NCBI GenBank assembly: GCA_002415785.1
Contig: DIAJ01000045.1
Location: forward strand, 17,261 to 81,260
Length of the DNA: 64,000 bases
Reading direction: 5' to 3'
DNA from: Flavobacteriales bacterium UBA5081
Lineage (GTDB): Bacteria; Bacteroidota; Bacteroidia; Flavobacteriales_E; Vicingaceae
Translations under genes and position numbers: made by a program
The notes under the pieces: generated by a model
What the model was told of the DNA's origin: nothing
What the model saw: the letters and a program-made list of their open reading frames with translations, nothing else
Databases searched by the model: none
Shown here: piece after piece, positions 17,434-26,613 of the stretch
How positions within the stretch are numbered: the stretch's first letter is position 1
Layout of the letters: each line of letters begins with the position of its first letter

Positions 17434-18156
17434 TTATAAAGCAGCTTGTTTGTTACCCTTGAAGTGAGGTACATAAACTTTTAATGTACGCTCAATCATT
17501 TCTCCCACTCCTTTTGAAGTAATGGTTCCTCCGGAAATACCGTCGATTTTGTGTTGATCACCACTGGTATCAACTCCACCTTTCACTACATCAACTGAAA
17601 CAAAATTATCCGATTGATCAAAAATCGTTTTTCCAATAAACTTATCTTGGAAAGGGTCAGTATTTATCTCTGCACCTAAACCGGGAGTTTCTGATTTGTG
17701 ATCGAAAGTTGTTCCGTAAACTGTATTCATATCCTCTTCAAAAGAAATGTATCCCCAAATGGGACCCCATAAACCTTTACCGGCAAGTGGAACAATATAT
17801 TTTTTTGCACCATTTTCTTCAAAGATAAACAATGGATATTGTCTTTCTTCAGCAGGAACAGCTTTGTATTGTTGAACTACATCAATGTCAAAAGGATCAA
17901 TTTCTGTAGCAGTCAAAACCTCACCGTCATTGCTTAACATTTTCTGATCTACAATGTATTTCTCAAATTTTTCAGCGGCGTTTTGCGGAGTTGATTCCAT
18001 TCCAACAGAAGCCAAGATGTTTTGCATCTTTTCAATGCGAACATTCTCTTTTTGCATCGGCTTTAAGCTTTCAGAAACAAATGCCAATAAGCCGGCTACC
18101 ACTATTACGAGAATGGCTGAAAAAATAAATGTGTACGAGTTCTTATTTACGTCCAT
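17434..18156 (-). CDS. nqrC: Na+-translocating NADH:quinone reductase subunit C
   Basis: NqrC is a periplasm-facing flavoprotein subunit with one N-terminal membrane helix and a covalently bound FMN. The protein of about 240 residues starts, in my reading, at the ATG at 18156 ('MDVNKNSYTF'), because the in-frame extension to 18210 overlaps nqrB and does not resemble NqrC. The membrane helix follows immediately. The FMN attachment motif is 'DGISGGTITS' near the C-terminus, where the Thr of Ser-Gly-Gly-Thr is the expected ester site. The gene starts 10 bp after nqrB ends. Confidence 0.96.
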   Translation of the reverse strand: MDVNKNSYTFIFSAILVIVVAGLLAFVSESLKPMQKENVRIEKMQNILASVGMESTPQNAAEKFEKYIVDQKMLSNDGEVLTATEIDPFDIDVVQQYKAVPAEERQYPLFIFEENGAKKYIVPLAGKGLWGPIWGYISFEEDMNTVYGTTFDHKSETPGLGAEINTDPFQDKFIGKTIFDQSDNFVSVDVVKGGVDTSGDQHKIDGISGGTITSKGVGEMIERTLKVYVPHFKGNKQAAL

Positions 18157-18166
18157 AGTTAATTTT

Positions 18167-19366
18167 TTAGGCTGCAACAGCTGCAGTACGTTTTTTTCTT
18201 CGGTTAACATTTGTGCGAATCACATAGTGATCAATTAATGGCGCCATTACATTCATAAATAAAATAGCCAACATTACACCTTCAGGGTATGCAGGGTTAA
18301 ATACGCGAATCATTATGGCTAACAAGCCAATTAGGAAACCGTAAATGTATTTCCCTGTACCGGTTTGAGAGGCAGTTACAGGATCAGTAGCCATAAATAC
18401 AACACCAAAGGCAAATCCACCAAACACTAAATGTTCGTGAGCCGGTACTTCCATAAATGGATTTACTGCAAAGGCATTAAAAATTAATCCCATTACATAA
18501 CCACCTAAAACAGCTGAAAGCATAATTTTCCAACTTCCGATTCCGGTAATTAACAAAATAGCTGCTCCAATTAAAATTGCCAATACAGAAGTTTCTCCAA
18601 TAGAACCTGGGATAAAACCGAGGAAAGCGTCCATAAAAGTGTTTCCGTATTCTGCACCTGCAGCGTTTACAAAACCTGATGACTTTTCGGTAGCTTGAGC
18701 TAACAAAGTAGCACCTGTAGAACCATCAGCCATAGCTACAGCTTCATCAGTTCCACCGCCTATCCAAACTTTATCACCCGACATCCAAGTGGGGTAAGCA
18801 AAGAATAAGAATGCACGAGCCGTTAAAGCTACGTTTAAGATGTTCATACCAGTTCCACCAAACACCTCTTTACCAATTACTACAGCAAAAATAGTCGCCA
18901 CTGCCACCATCCAAAGTGGAATTTCAACCGGCAAACAAAGTGGAATTAACATTCCCGAAACCAAGAAACCTTCGTTCACCTGGTGTTTATTAATAATGGC
19001 AAAAATAAATTCAACTGCCAAACCTGCTGCATAAGAAACTACTACAATTGGCAATACTTTTAAAGCACCGTAACCAACATTCTCCCAAAAGGTAGATGTT
19101 TCGCCCAATGCCAAAAAGTGTTGATAACCGGTATTCCAAATACCGAATAAAAGAGCGGGAATCATGGCTAAAACAACCATAATCATCGTTCTTTTCATGT
19201 CGATTCCATCGCGAATATGCGATCCAACTTTAGGCGTTGTGTGTCCCGGAACAAACATAAAAGTTTCCAAAGCATCGTAAGCAGGGTAAAACTTTTCAAG
19301 CTTTCCTCCTTCCTCAAAGTTTGGCTTAACCTTTTCTTCTAAAAACTTATAAATAGGATTACTCAT
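18167..19366 (-). CDS. nqrB: Na+-translocating NADH:quinone reductase subunit B
   Basis: NqrB is the large membrane subunit of Na+-NQR; it carries covalent FMN and riboflavin and forms much of the sodium path. The 399-residue protein has a cytosolic N-terminus (about residues 1-57) and about ten membrane segments. The FMN attachment motif Ser-Thr-Gly-Ala-Thr ends at Thr220. Other family landmarks are 'VNEGFLVSGMLIPLCLPVEI' and 'FMATDPVTASQTGTGKYIYG'. It lies 16 bp after nqrA. No missing part is seen. Confidence 0.97.
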   Translation of the reverse strand: MSNPIYKFLEEKVKPNFEEGGKLEKFYPAYDALETFMFVPGHTTPKVGSHIRDGIDMKRTMIMVVLAMIPALLFGIWNTGYQHFLALGETSTFWENVGYGALKVLPIVVVSYAAGLAVEFIFAIINKHQVNEGFLVSGMLIPLCLPVEIPLWMVAVATIFAVVIGKEVFGGTGMNILNVALTARAFLFFAYPTWMSGDKVWIGGGTDEAVAMADGSTGATLLAQATEKSSGFVNAAGAEYGNTFMDAFLGFIPGSIGETSVLAILIGAAILLITGIGSWKIMLSAVLGGYVMGLIFNAFAVNPFMEVPAHEHLVFGGFAFGVVFMATDPVTASQTGTGKYIYGFLIGLLAIMIRVFNPAYPEGVMLAILFMNVMAPLIDHYVIRTNVNRRKKRTAAVAA

Positions 19367-19382
19367 TTTAATATAATTAGTT

Positions 19383-20735
19383 TTAGCTCATTTCTTTGCG
19401 CAACATATTCAAGCCATTGCGTACAATTTCTTGCGAAGGAATTTTTGAAGTACAAACGGTTTCACATAAAGCAAAATCCTCCGGTGCTACTTCGTAAACT
19501 CCTAACTCTTCCATTAATTCAATATCTTCAATCATAATTGCTTTCAGCAACTGAACCGGATAAATATCAAATGGAAATACCTTTTCGTACTCTTCTGTTA
19601 CAACAAACGGTCTTTCCTCACCATTTTTATCTGCTGTAAGATTATATTTTTTACCAGGTTGCAACCAACTAGGCAAGGCTCTAGAAATACTGAATTTATT
19701 TGGATTTGGTGTAATCCAACCAAACATTTGAGGCTCTCCACCTTCCGGAATAGCCGTCAGTTGATAGTCGTAAAAACCTAAATAACCTTCTTGGTCGATT
19801 TTGGTTCCTGTTAACACACTACCACTAATATAGCGAGTATTATCACTAGATGTATGTTGCTCAAAAAGCTCTTTTGTTGAAGCGCCTAAAATTGTTCTAT
19901 AATATTTAGGATCTTTTACTTGAGCCCCGGCAAGTGCAATAATTCTTCTTGCATCAAACTTTCCACTTTCAAACAAGCGACCAATTGCCAAAACATCTTG
20001 TGGTTTTACTACCCAAACAGTTTCACCAGTATTAATTGGATCAAAATTGTGAATGTGAAGTCCAACATTACCTGCCGGATGCGGTCCGCTTACTTCATGG
20101 CGAACAACATTTTTGGCATTCAAGAAAACTTCATCAGCTTTAGCAGCACCGTTTACAGTAAGGTGAATTTTCCCTTTAGTCAATTTTGCCAATGCATCAA
20201 CACCTTTTTGAAACAACTTATCTTCACCATGAAGAATAAAATCATTATCAGGAGCTAATGGTGCTGAATCGAAAGCGGAGATAAAAATTGACTTTGGTTC
20301 ATCATTTGGATTAGCAATAACATCATAAGGACGTTGCTTAATAAATGGCCATAAACCGGAAGCACAAATTTTTTCTTTGATTTGCTTAGCATCCAATGAA
20401 GCGGGATCAGCCGCACCGAAGTCTTCGTACTTTGTTTCTTGGTCGGCCAAAACGATAATCTCTAAGAGCTTACGTTTTTCTCCTCTTTTCACTTCTACTA
20501 CCTCACCACTTACGGGAGAAGTAAACTTTACCGCTTCGTGGTTTTTGTCGTACATTAATACTGTACCCGCTTTCACCTCGTTTCCGGGCTTTACCACCAC
20601 CTTAGGTTTGATTCCCTCAAAATCAGTTGGCTTTATCGCAACTGTTTTAGGTCGGGGAGCATCTACCAACACCTTTTCAGCTTCTCCAACAAGCTTGATG
20701 TCTACTCCTCTTTTGATCTTGACCGCTTTTGACAT
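19383..20735 (-). CDS. nqrA: Na+-translocating NADH:quinone reductase subunit A
   Basis: NqrA is the cytosolic subunit of Na+-NQR, implicated in quinone binding. The 450-residue protein begins 'IKRGVDIKLVGEAEKVLVDA' and contains a barrel-sandwich segment ('VKPGNEVKAGTVLMYDKNHE', 'FTSPVSGEVVEVKRGEKRKL') similar to biotin/lipoyl-type folds, then the Rossmann-like middle domain. It is the first gene of nqrABCDEF, preceded by a 206-bp spacer to the divergent T9SS plug gene. A -7 type box is visible 36 bp upstream. Confidence 0.97.
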   Translation of the reverse strand: MSKAVKIKRGVDIKLVGEAEKVLVDAPRPKTVAIKPTDFEGIKPKVVVKPGNEVKAGTVLMYDKNHEAVKFTSPVSGEVVEVKRGEKRKLLEIIVLADQETKYEDFGAADPASLDAKQIKEKICASGLWPFIKQRPYDVIANPNDEPKSIFISAFDSAPLAPDNDFILHGEDKLFQKGVDALAKLTKGKIHLTVNGAAKADEVFLNAKNVVRHEVSGPHPAGNVGLHIHNFDPINTGETVWVVKPQDVLAIGRLFESGKFDARRIIALAGAQVKDPKYYRTILGASTKELFEQHTSSDNTRYISGSVLTGTKIDQEGYLGFYDYQLTAIPEGGEPQMFGWITPNPNKFSISRALPSWLQPGKKYNLTADKNGEERPFVVTEEYEKVFPFDIYPVQLLKAIMIEDIELMEELGVYEVAPEDFALCETVCTSKIPSQEIVRNGLNMLRKEMS

Positions 20736-20770
20736 AGTAAATATTAAATATTCTACTCGAATTTTGGTCG

Positions 20771-20778
20771 CAAAAGTA
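20771..20778 (-). promoter_or_regulatory. Putative -7 box (TACTTTTG) of the nqr operon
   Basis: On the minus strand the sequence is TACTTTTG, a full match to TAnnTTTG, 36 bp before the nqrA ATG. No convincing -33 element was found at standard spacing. Confidence 0.45.
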
Positions 20779-20941
20779 CTACTTCTCTTAATTATCCTCC
20801 AGCTTTTTCACGGAATTTTAAACTTTTATTTAACAACTCATTAACATTTGTATTTAAAGTAAATTATGAGAACTGTATATCAGTGACTAAGAAAATTGCC
20901 CAATAGATTGTTTAATTTAGCCCTAAATTTTAATTCTTCAC

Positions 20942-22312
20942 ATGAACAAATTTTTCCAGCTCACTTTATCGCTTTCAGCAATTTTTTTTAGCCTTTCTTG
21001 TTCCACTTCTTCAACTGTAAGTCAAAGCAATAATTCTGACACCAGCTCTTCTTATGCTCAAGAAACCAATGATCAGGCTGAGTATGGGAAAGATGATTTT
21101 GTTCGCTATGAAGATTACGTCTATAAAGAGAACATAAAAACCCCACAACTATATGTAAAAGGCGAACCACTTTCAATGCCGGTTCTATTTATGAATGGAA
21201 ACAAGAAGTTAGAACTGCATTTTGATGACTTGGATAGTGAATTTCATACCTACTCATATAAAATAGTACATTGCAATGCCAATTGGGAGCCTTCCTCTCT
21301 TAATCCACAAGAGTATATTAGTGGGTACTTTAATGGATTTATAGAAGACTACAAATATTCTTTCAATACACTCTTTTCATACATTCACTATAAATTAGAG
21401 TTTCCCAATCAAGAATTAACTTTTACAAAATCGGGCAACTACATTATTAAAGTTTACGCCAATAACAATGAAGATGATTTACTTTTAACCAGACGCTTTT
21501 TTGTTGTAGAACAGAGGGTAAGTATTGAGAGCAATATTCACATGGCTACTTTAGCACGTCATAGAGATTACAAACAAGAGGTTGACTTTACCATTAACAC
21601 TCAAAACTACAACATTCAAGATCCTTATGCTGACATTCAAGTTGTATTAAGTCAAAACAGAAGGTGGGACAATGCCATTTTTAATTTAAAACCTCTTTTT
21701 GTTAGAACTCCTGAATTGATCTATAATTATGAAGACAACAACCTTTTTGACGGCAATAATGAATTTCGCTTTTTTGATGCCAAAGACTTAAGGTATCAAT
21801 CAATGAACGTTGATGGGGTTCAAATTGAAAACGGTAAAACCCACCTTTGGGTCTTAGCAGAAGAACCACGCTCATTCAAACGCTACTACACTCAACAAGA
21901 CATTAATGGAAAGCGATTGATTAAAAGAGACCAAAGTAATGAGCAAAACAGAGAAGCTGACTATATGTTAACTCACTTCACACTAAAAAGGGAAACTCCT
22001 GTAGAAAATGCAGACATTTATGTTTTTGGTGAACTAAGCGATTGGCAGTTTAAAGAAGATTTTAAGATGGAGTATGTAGAGGTGGAAAAAGAATATCGCC
22101 TAACTACACTTTTAAAGCAAGGCTATTACAATTATATGTATGCTACGCTAGCTTCAGGAGAAAAAGAAGGTGATTTGTCCGTTATTGAAGGAACTCACTC
22201 CGAAACAGAAAACGATTATTACTTTTTTGTTTATCATAGACAAAGAGGTGAAATTTACGATCGCTTAGTAGGTTTTCACCAAGACAATTCGGTTAAAGAA
22301 CTTGATGACTAA
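20942..22312 (+). CDS. Type IX secretion system plug protein (DUF5103), lipoprotein
   Basis: This 456-residue protein is of the DUF5103 family, now known as the plug that closes the periplasmic side of the SprA translocon of the type IX secretion system. It has a lipoprotein signal with lipobox around 'FSLSCSTSS' (Cys near residue 20). The family core starts with 'YVKGEPLSMPVLFMNGNKKL' and 'LHFDDLDSEFHTYSYKIVHC'. The C-terminal part has a beta-sandwich ('DIYVFGELSDWQFKEDFKME'). It indicates that this organism has a T9SS, which agrees with the two sorted cargo proteins in the window. It is followed 14 bp later by apaG. Confidence 0.85.
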   Translation: MNKFFQLTLSLSAIFFSLSCSTSSTVSQSNNSDTSSSYAQETNDQAEYGKDDFVRYEDYVYKENIKTPQLYVKGEPLSMPVLFMNGNKKLELHFDDLDSEFHTYSYKIVHCNANWEPSSLNPQEYISGYFNGFIEDYKYSFNTLFSYIHYKLEFPNQELTFTKSGNYIIKVYANNNEDDLLLTRRFFVVEQRVSIESNIHMATLARHRDYKQEVDFTINTQNYNIQDPYADIQVVLSQNRRWDNAIFNLKPLFVRTPELIYNYEDNNLFDGNNEFRFFDAKDLRYQSMNVDGVQIENGKTHLWVLAEEPRSFKRYYTQQDINGKRLIKRDQSNEQNREADYMLTHFTLKRETPVENADIYVFGELSDWQFKEDFKMEYVEVEKEYRLTTLLKQGYYNYMYATLASGEKEGDLSVIEGTHSETENDYYFFVYHRQRGEIYDRLVGFHQDNSVKELDD

Positions 22313-22326
22313 TTAAAAAAATTTGT

Positions 22327-22710
22327 ATGCAGTCCATAGCTAATAAAATAAGAGTAAGGGTAATTCCACGTTACCTTTCCGAATATTCTAAGCCGGTTGA
22401 GCGACAATTCTTATTTGCTTACCATATTATCATCACCAACAACAGCGATGAGGATGTTCAACTTTTAGCACGACATTGGCATATCTTTGATTCCTCAAAT
22501 ACTTTTAAAGAAGTGAAAGGCGAAGGAGTTGTTGGTAAGCAACCCATCATACTTTCATCAGAAGTTTACGACTATCAATCTTTCTGTGAACTAAAGAGCG
22601 ATATGGGCATGATGTGGGGAACTTTTTTAATGAAGAACTTGAATTCAAATGAAAAGTTTGAAGTTAAAATTCCAGTATTCCACCTTATTCAAGACTGTAG
22701 ATTAAACTAA
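22327..22710 (+). CDS. apaG: ApaG domain protein
   Basis: This 127-residue protein has the fibronectin-III-like ApaG fold. It shows 'FLFAYHIIITNNSDEDVQLL' and 'ARHWHIFDSS', then 'VKGEGVVGKQPIILSSEVYD' and 'YQSFCELKSDMGMMWGTFLM', the standard pattern of the family. ApaG has been linked to Co2+ resistance and Mg2+ efflux in enterobacteria, but its molecular role is not settled. Length is normal. It follows the T9SS plug gene closely, and a promoter-like box for lgt lies between it and lgt. Confidence 0.92.
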   Translation: MQSIANKIRVRVIPRYLSEYSKPVERQFLFAYHIIITNNSDEDVQLLARHWHIFDSSNTFKEVKGEGVVGKQPIILSSEVYDYQSFCELKSDMGMMWGTFLMKNLNSNEKFEVKIPVFHLIQDCRLN

Positions 22711-22732
22711 AATATAGAACTGCTGTATTGTT

Positions 22733-22740
22733 TACATTTG
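22733..22740 (+). promoter_or_regulatory. Putative -7 box (TACATTTG) upstream of lgt
   Basis: TACATTTG is a full match to TAnnTTTG, 18 bp before the lgt ATG at 22759 and downstream of the apaG stop. Confidence 0.4.
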
Positions 22741-22758
22741 CACTTTTAAGATAAAAAT

Positions 22759-23922
22759 ATGTACCCAACCGTTTCCGACATGATCAAAGACCTTTTTGGT
22801 CTTGAGATTCCTCTACCCTTTCCTACTTTCGGCTTTTTTGTTGCCCTTGCTTTTTTAGTTGCAGCCTATCTTTTTACGCTTGAGCTTAAGCGCAAAGAAC
22901 AAATCGGTTGGTTGAAGTCGAAGCGAGTAAAAGAAAAAATTGGAGAAAAGGCAAGTACAGGAGAATTGATTTCCAATGGGTTTATCGGTTTTATTTTAGG
23001 TTTTAAGTTGGTCGAAGCTTTTTCTCATTACAGTGAACTAGTCGCCGACCCGCAGGGCTTTATTTTTTCGACACGAGGAAATTTCATTGGTGGAATTGTC
23101 GGAGCTGCACTTTTTGCATACTTAAAATATAGAGAAAAGAAAAAGGAGGAACTACCAACTCCCAAATTAGTTGAGAAAGAACTACACCCACATGAATTGG
23201 TGGGTAACATGACCATGATTGCCGCCATCGCCGGAATTTTAGGAGCTAAAATTTTTCATAACCTAGAAAACTTAGATGAGTTTGCAGCAGACCCAATTGG
23301 AGCGCTAATCTCCTTTAGCGGACTTAGTATCTATGGCGGCTTAATCGTCGGTGGAGGCGCTGTACTTTGGTATGCAGCAAAACACGGATTAAAATGGGTT
23401 CATGTTGCCGATGCATGTGCTCCCGGACTTATGGCAGCTTATGGCGTCGGTCGTATAGGTTGCCAGCTTGCCGGCGACGGTGACTGGGGACAACCCAACG
23501 ATGCTCCAAAGCCGGAATGGATGAGTTTTCTACCGGATTGGATGTGGGCTTACGACTATCCTAACAATGTTTTGGGAATTAATTTGCAAGAAGATTTTCA
23601 ACGCATGGGCTACGAAAGCTTAACCGGCAATGCTTGGCCAACACCTTTCTACGAAACAGTGATGGCCACAATTATTTTTGCCATTCTTTGGAGTTTGAGA
23701 AAGAAAATAGCCATCCCCGGTTTTATTTTTAGCCTTTATTTAAGTCTAAATGGAGTTGAACGTTTTTTAATTGAAAAAATTAGAATTAATCCTGACTATC
23801 AATTTCTTGGAATTGAAGCAACACAAGCTGAACTTATTGCAATTACTATGTTTATTGCCGGAATTGCAGGCATGATTTACTTCTCAAAAAACAAAGAAAA
23901 ATATACTCCTAAACTCACCTAA
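22759..23922 (+). CDS. lgt: Prolipoprotein diacylglyceryl transferase
   Basis: Lgt transfers diacylglycerol from phosphatidylglycerol to the lipobox Cys of prolipoproteins in the inner membrane. This 387-residue protein has about seven to eight membrane segments and the Lgt signature in the form 'GRIGCQLAGDGDWG' (usual form G-R-x-G-N-F-x-N-x-E-x-x-G, so this is the divergent Bacteroidota version). It is about 100 residues longer than E. coli Lgt. The extra length is cytosolic and charged, including 'KYREKKKEELPTPKLVEKEL' in the first half. It precedes the inositol-phosphatase-like gene by 3 bp. Confidence 0.9.
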   Translation: MYPTVSDMIKDLFGLEIPLPFPTFGFFVALAFLVAAYLFTLELKRKEQIGWLKSKRVKEKIGEKASTGELISNGFIGFILGFKLVEAFSHYSELVADPQGFIFSTRGNFIGGIVGAALFAYLKYREKKKEELPTPKLVEKELHPHELVGNMTMIAAIAGILGAKIFHNLENLDEFAADPIGALISFSGLSIYGGLIVGGGAVLWYAAKHGLKWVHVADACAPGLMAAYGVGRIGCQLAGDGDWGQPNDAPKPEWMSFLPDWMWAYDYPNNVLGINLQEDFQRMGYESLTGNAWPTPFYETVMATIIFAILWSLRKKIAIPGFIFSLYLSLNGVERFLIEKIRINPDYQFLGIEATQAELIAITMFIAGIAGMIYFSKNKEKYTPKLT

Positions 23923-23925
23923 CTT

Positions 23926-24711
23926 ATGGATTTAAAAAGCCTTTGTCTTGATGTAGTTGAACTGAGCCGAGAGGTTGGAATGAATATTAAGATAGAAGAA
24001 CTCAATGTTAGCAGAGATGACATTGAGGAGAAATCGCTTAATTCATTGGTGAGCTATGTCGACAAAAAGGCAGAAGAAAGAATTGTAGAACGACTTTCAG
24101 AGCTACTACCGGAAGCCGGTTTCATTGCTGAAGAAGGTACGAGCAACAAAAAAGGAGAACGCTACAATTGGATTGTAGATCCGCTGGATGGAACTACTAA
24201 TTTTTTACACGGTTTACCGATTTATTCAGTGAGTATTGCACTTCAGCGAAATAATGAAATTGTTTTGGGAGTAGTTTATGAAGTGAATCAAGACGAATGC
24301 TTTTACGCATGGAAAAGTGGAGGAGCGTTTCTTAATCAAAAGTCGATTCATGTCAGCCAAAACGAGCACCTAAAAGACAGCCTAATTGCGACAGGTTTCC
24401 CCTACTACGACTACGAAAGAGTTGATTCTTATTTTGAAGTGCTCAAGCGAATTGCTCAAAACAGTCGTGGTGTTCGGCGTATGGGTTCTGCGGCAGTAGA
24501 TTTGGTTTACACCGCCTGTGGTCGTTTCGATGCATTTTTCGAATACAGTCTGCATGCTTGGGACGTGGCTGCAGGAGCTTTTATAGTGCAAGAAGCCGGG
24601 GGTAAAATCAGTGATTTCTCCGGCGGTAACAATTGGTTATTTGGGAAAGAAATCGTTGCCAGTAACGGACTATTAACAAAAGAAGTACTGGAAGCAACGA
24701 AGCGGATTTGA
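23926..24711 (+). CDS. Inositol monophosphatase family protein
   Basis: This 261-residue enzyme has the metal-binding motifs of the Li+-sensitive phosphatase superfamily: Glu-Glu in 'FIAEEGTS', 'WIVDPLDGTTNFLHGLPIYS', and the C-terminal 'WDVAAGAFIVQEAGG'. These carry the Glu and Asp ligands for Mg2+. Family members hydrolyse inositol-1-phosphate, 3'-phosphoadenosine-5'-phosphate or sugar phosphates; the general layout is closest to SuhB. It sits 3 bp after lgt and 14 bp before the RidA-type gene. The substrate is not decided by the sequence. Confidence 0.9.
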   Translation: MDLKSLCLDVVELSREVGMNIKIEELNVSRDDIEEKSLNSLVSYVDKKAEERIVERLSELLPEAGFIAEEGTSNKKGERYNWIVDPLDGTTNFLHGLPIYSVSIALQRNNEIVLGVVYEVNQDECFYAWKSGGAFLNQKSIHVSQNEHLKDSLIATGFPYYDYERVDSYFEVLKRIAQNSRGVRRMGSAAVDLVYTACGRFDAFFEYSLHAWDVAAGAFIVQEAGGKISDFSGGNNWLFGKEIVASNGLLTKEVLEATKRI

Positions 24712-24725
24712 AAATTTGATAATAG

Positions 24726-25109
24726 ATGAAGAAAATTATTGAAACAAAAGAGGCACCAGCTCCAATAGGTGCATACAACCAAGCGGTTTTAACGAATGGA
24801 ACACTTTACGTTTCCGGTCAAATTGCACTTGATACCGAAAGTGGTGAGTTAATCACATCTGATATTCAATCTGAAGCTAAAAAAGTAATGGAAAACCTAA
24901 AGGCTGTTTTAAAAGCTGCAGACATGAATTTTTCAAATGTGGTAAAAGCTAGCATATTTCTTTCTGATATGGAGAACTTTTCAGCAGTAAATGAAATTTA
25001 CAGCTCTTATTTCAATCACGATACTGCTCCTGCAAGAGAGTGTGTTCAAGTAGCAGCTCTTCCTAAATATGTTAATGTAGAGATTTCGGTAATAGCTGTA
25101 GAAAGCTAA
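24726..25109 (+). CDS. RidA family protein (enamine/imine deaminase)
   Basis: This 127-residue protein is of the YjgF/YER057c/UK114 family. The conserved features are the N-terminal 'APAPIGAYNQAV', 'YVSGQIALD' and the C-terminal 'PARECVQVAALPKYVNVEIS', which includes the Arg that binds the substrate carboxylate in RidA. Archetypal RidA hydrolyses 2-aminoacrylate and related imines made by PLP enzymes. Length is normal. It lies 84 bp upstream of the 5-oxoprolinase genes, on the same strand; the spacer holds nothing that I recognise. Confidence 0.9.
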   Translation: MKKIIETKEAPAPIGAYNQAVLTNGTLYVSGQIALDTESGELITSDIQSEAKKVMENLKAVLKAADMNFSNVVKASIFLSDMENFSAVNEIYSSYFNHDTAPARECVQVAALPKYVNVEISVIAVES

Positions 25110-25193
25110 CAACTAACACAATACATCTATTTTTTATATTAGAAAAACTGTAACTGAGTCTTATTTTAATAAAAATAACTACTTTAGTTTTTA

Positions 25194-25916
25194 ATGGATA
25201 TAAATGCAGATTTAGGTGAAGGTGCAGGCAATGACGAATTGATTATGCCTTTAATCTCATCAACTAGCATTGCATGCGGAGGACATTTCGGAAATGAAAA
25301 CAGTGTTCGCAATACGATTAAACTAGCTAAAAGCTACAATGTAAAGCTTGGTGCTCACTTATCTTATCCGGATGCAGTTCATTTTGGCAGAAAACCAATG
25401 AACATTTCAGCAGATAAACTTTCTAAAGCACTAAACAATCAACTCAACTTATTTCTTAAAGTTTGCGAAGAAGAAGAGATTAAAATGACGCACATTAAAG
25501 CCCATGGAGCTCTTTATAATTATGGATCAAATCATCCTCAACAAGTAGATGTGATGCTAAAATTGTTTAGAAATCTGCCTAATAAACCAATCATTTTTCT
25601 CCAAAAGAACAGTCTTTTATACCAAAAAGCAAAAGATGAGTTTCCAATTCAACTAGAAGCGTTTATCGACAGAAGGTACGAAAATGCAAATCAACTGGTA
25701 AATCGAAGCTCACCCATAGCCTTAATTACCGAGCCACAAATAGCTTGGGAGCAATTTAGATCTATTGTTTTTGAACATCAAGTTAAAGACATTAATGGAA
25801 ATGTAAATCCAATAAAAGCTGACACTTTATGTATTCATGGAGATTATTCATCAGCCGTTGATATTCTTAAGTACATTCATCAAAAACTAAATAGCGATAA
25901 TGGACAAGGCGGTTAA
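25194..25916 (+). CDS. pxpA: 5-oxoprolinase subunit A (LamB/YcsF family)
   Basis: PxpA, with PxpB and PxpC, forms the ATP-dependent 5-oxoprolinase of bacteria, which opens pyroglutamate to glutamate. This 240-residue protein begins 'MDINADLGEG' and continues with 'ISSTSIACGGHFGNE', both hallmarks of the family. 'VKLGAHLSYPD' and 'HIKAHGALYNYG' supply the conserved His/Asp set. It overlaps pxpB by 17 bp, so the three genes form an operon. The enzyme probably removes 5-oxoproline that arises from spontaneous glutamine or glutamate cyclisation. Confidence 0.93.
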   Translation: MDINADLGEGAGNDELIMPLISSTSIACGGHFGNENSVRNTIKLAKSYNVKLGAHLSYPDAVHFGRKPMNISADKLSKALNNQLNLFLKVCEEEEIKMTHIKAHGALYNYGSNHPQQVDVMLKLFRNLPNKPIIFLQKNSLLYQKAKDEFPIQLEAFIDRRYENANQLVNRSSPIALITEPQIAWEQFRSIVFEHQVKDINGNVNPIKADTLCIHGDYSSAVDILKYIHQKLNSDNGQGG

Positions 25917-26613
25917 AATAAAATCATTCGGTCACCAGTGCATTTTATTACAATGGGAAGCAATAAAGCCGTCTGAAATTCATGAAACACAAACCTTTAT
26001 TGAAAACAAATACGCTGAGGAAGCACTCGACATAGTTCCTACCTATCAAGAAATTGCTATTTATTTACATGAAAATATTGATAAGCAAAAAATTATTCTT
26101 CAACTAAAAGAGCATTTATCTGCAAATAATCCGAAATCAGAAGTTACTAATACTCCCATTTACCACATACCAGTTTGTTATGAAAAAGAGATGGGAATTG
26201 ATTTAGAACGATTAGCAAACAGTAAAAATATAAGTTGCGAACAACTCATACAAATACATACATCAGCTGTTTATACAGTTCACTTTTTAGGCTTTTTGCC
26301 CGGATTTCCTTACCTAAGTGGACTAAATGAATTGCTCTACGAACCAAGGCTAAAAACACCGAGAGCGAAAGTTTTAGCGGGTTCTGTTGGCATAGCCGGA
26401 AAACAATGTGGCATCTATCCACAAGACTCCCCCGGTGGGTGGAATATTATAGGAAGAACTCCCTTAAAGTTATTTGACATAAATCAATCTCCACCAGCTT
26501 TACTTAAATCAGTAAAACGGATACAATTTTTTCAAATTAACAAAGAAAAATACAACGAAATTAAAAGCAGCTGTTTACTAAATAAGTACCAAATCGAAGT
26601 TAGTTATGATTGA
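25900..26613 (+). CDS. pxpB: 5-oxoprolinase subunit B (KipI-like)
   Basis: This 237-residue protein is the KipI-like subunit of 5-oxoprolinase. The conserved C-terminal core is 'HTSAVYTVHFLGFLPGFPYL' followed by 'PRLKTPRAKVLAGSVGIAGK' and 'YPQDSPGGWNIIGRTPLKLF', as in cyclophilin-like KipI proteins. It overlaps pxpA by 17 bp and pxpC by 8 bp. The order A-B-C is that of other bacteria. The N-terminal about 80 residues are less conserved. Confidence 0.92.
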   Translation: MDKAVKIKSFGHQCILLQWEAIKPSEIHETQTFIENKYAEEALDIVPTYQEIAIYLHENIDKQKIILQLKEHLSANNPKSEVTNTPIYHIPVCYEKEMGIDLERLANSKNISCEQLIQIHTSAVYTVHFLGFLPGFPYLSGLNELLYEPRLKTPRAKVLAGSVGIAGKQCGIYPQDSPGGWNIIGRTPLKLFDINQSPPALLKSVKRIQFFQINKEKYNEIKSSCLLNKYQIEVSYD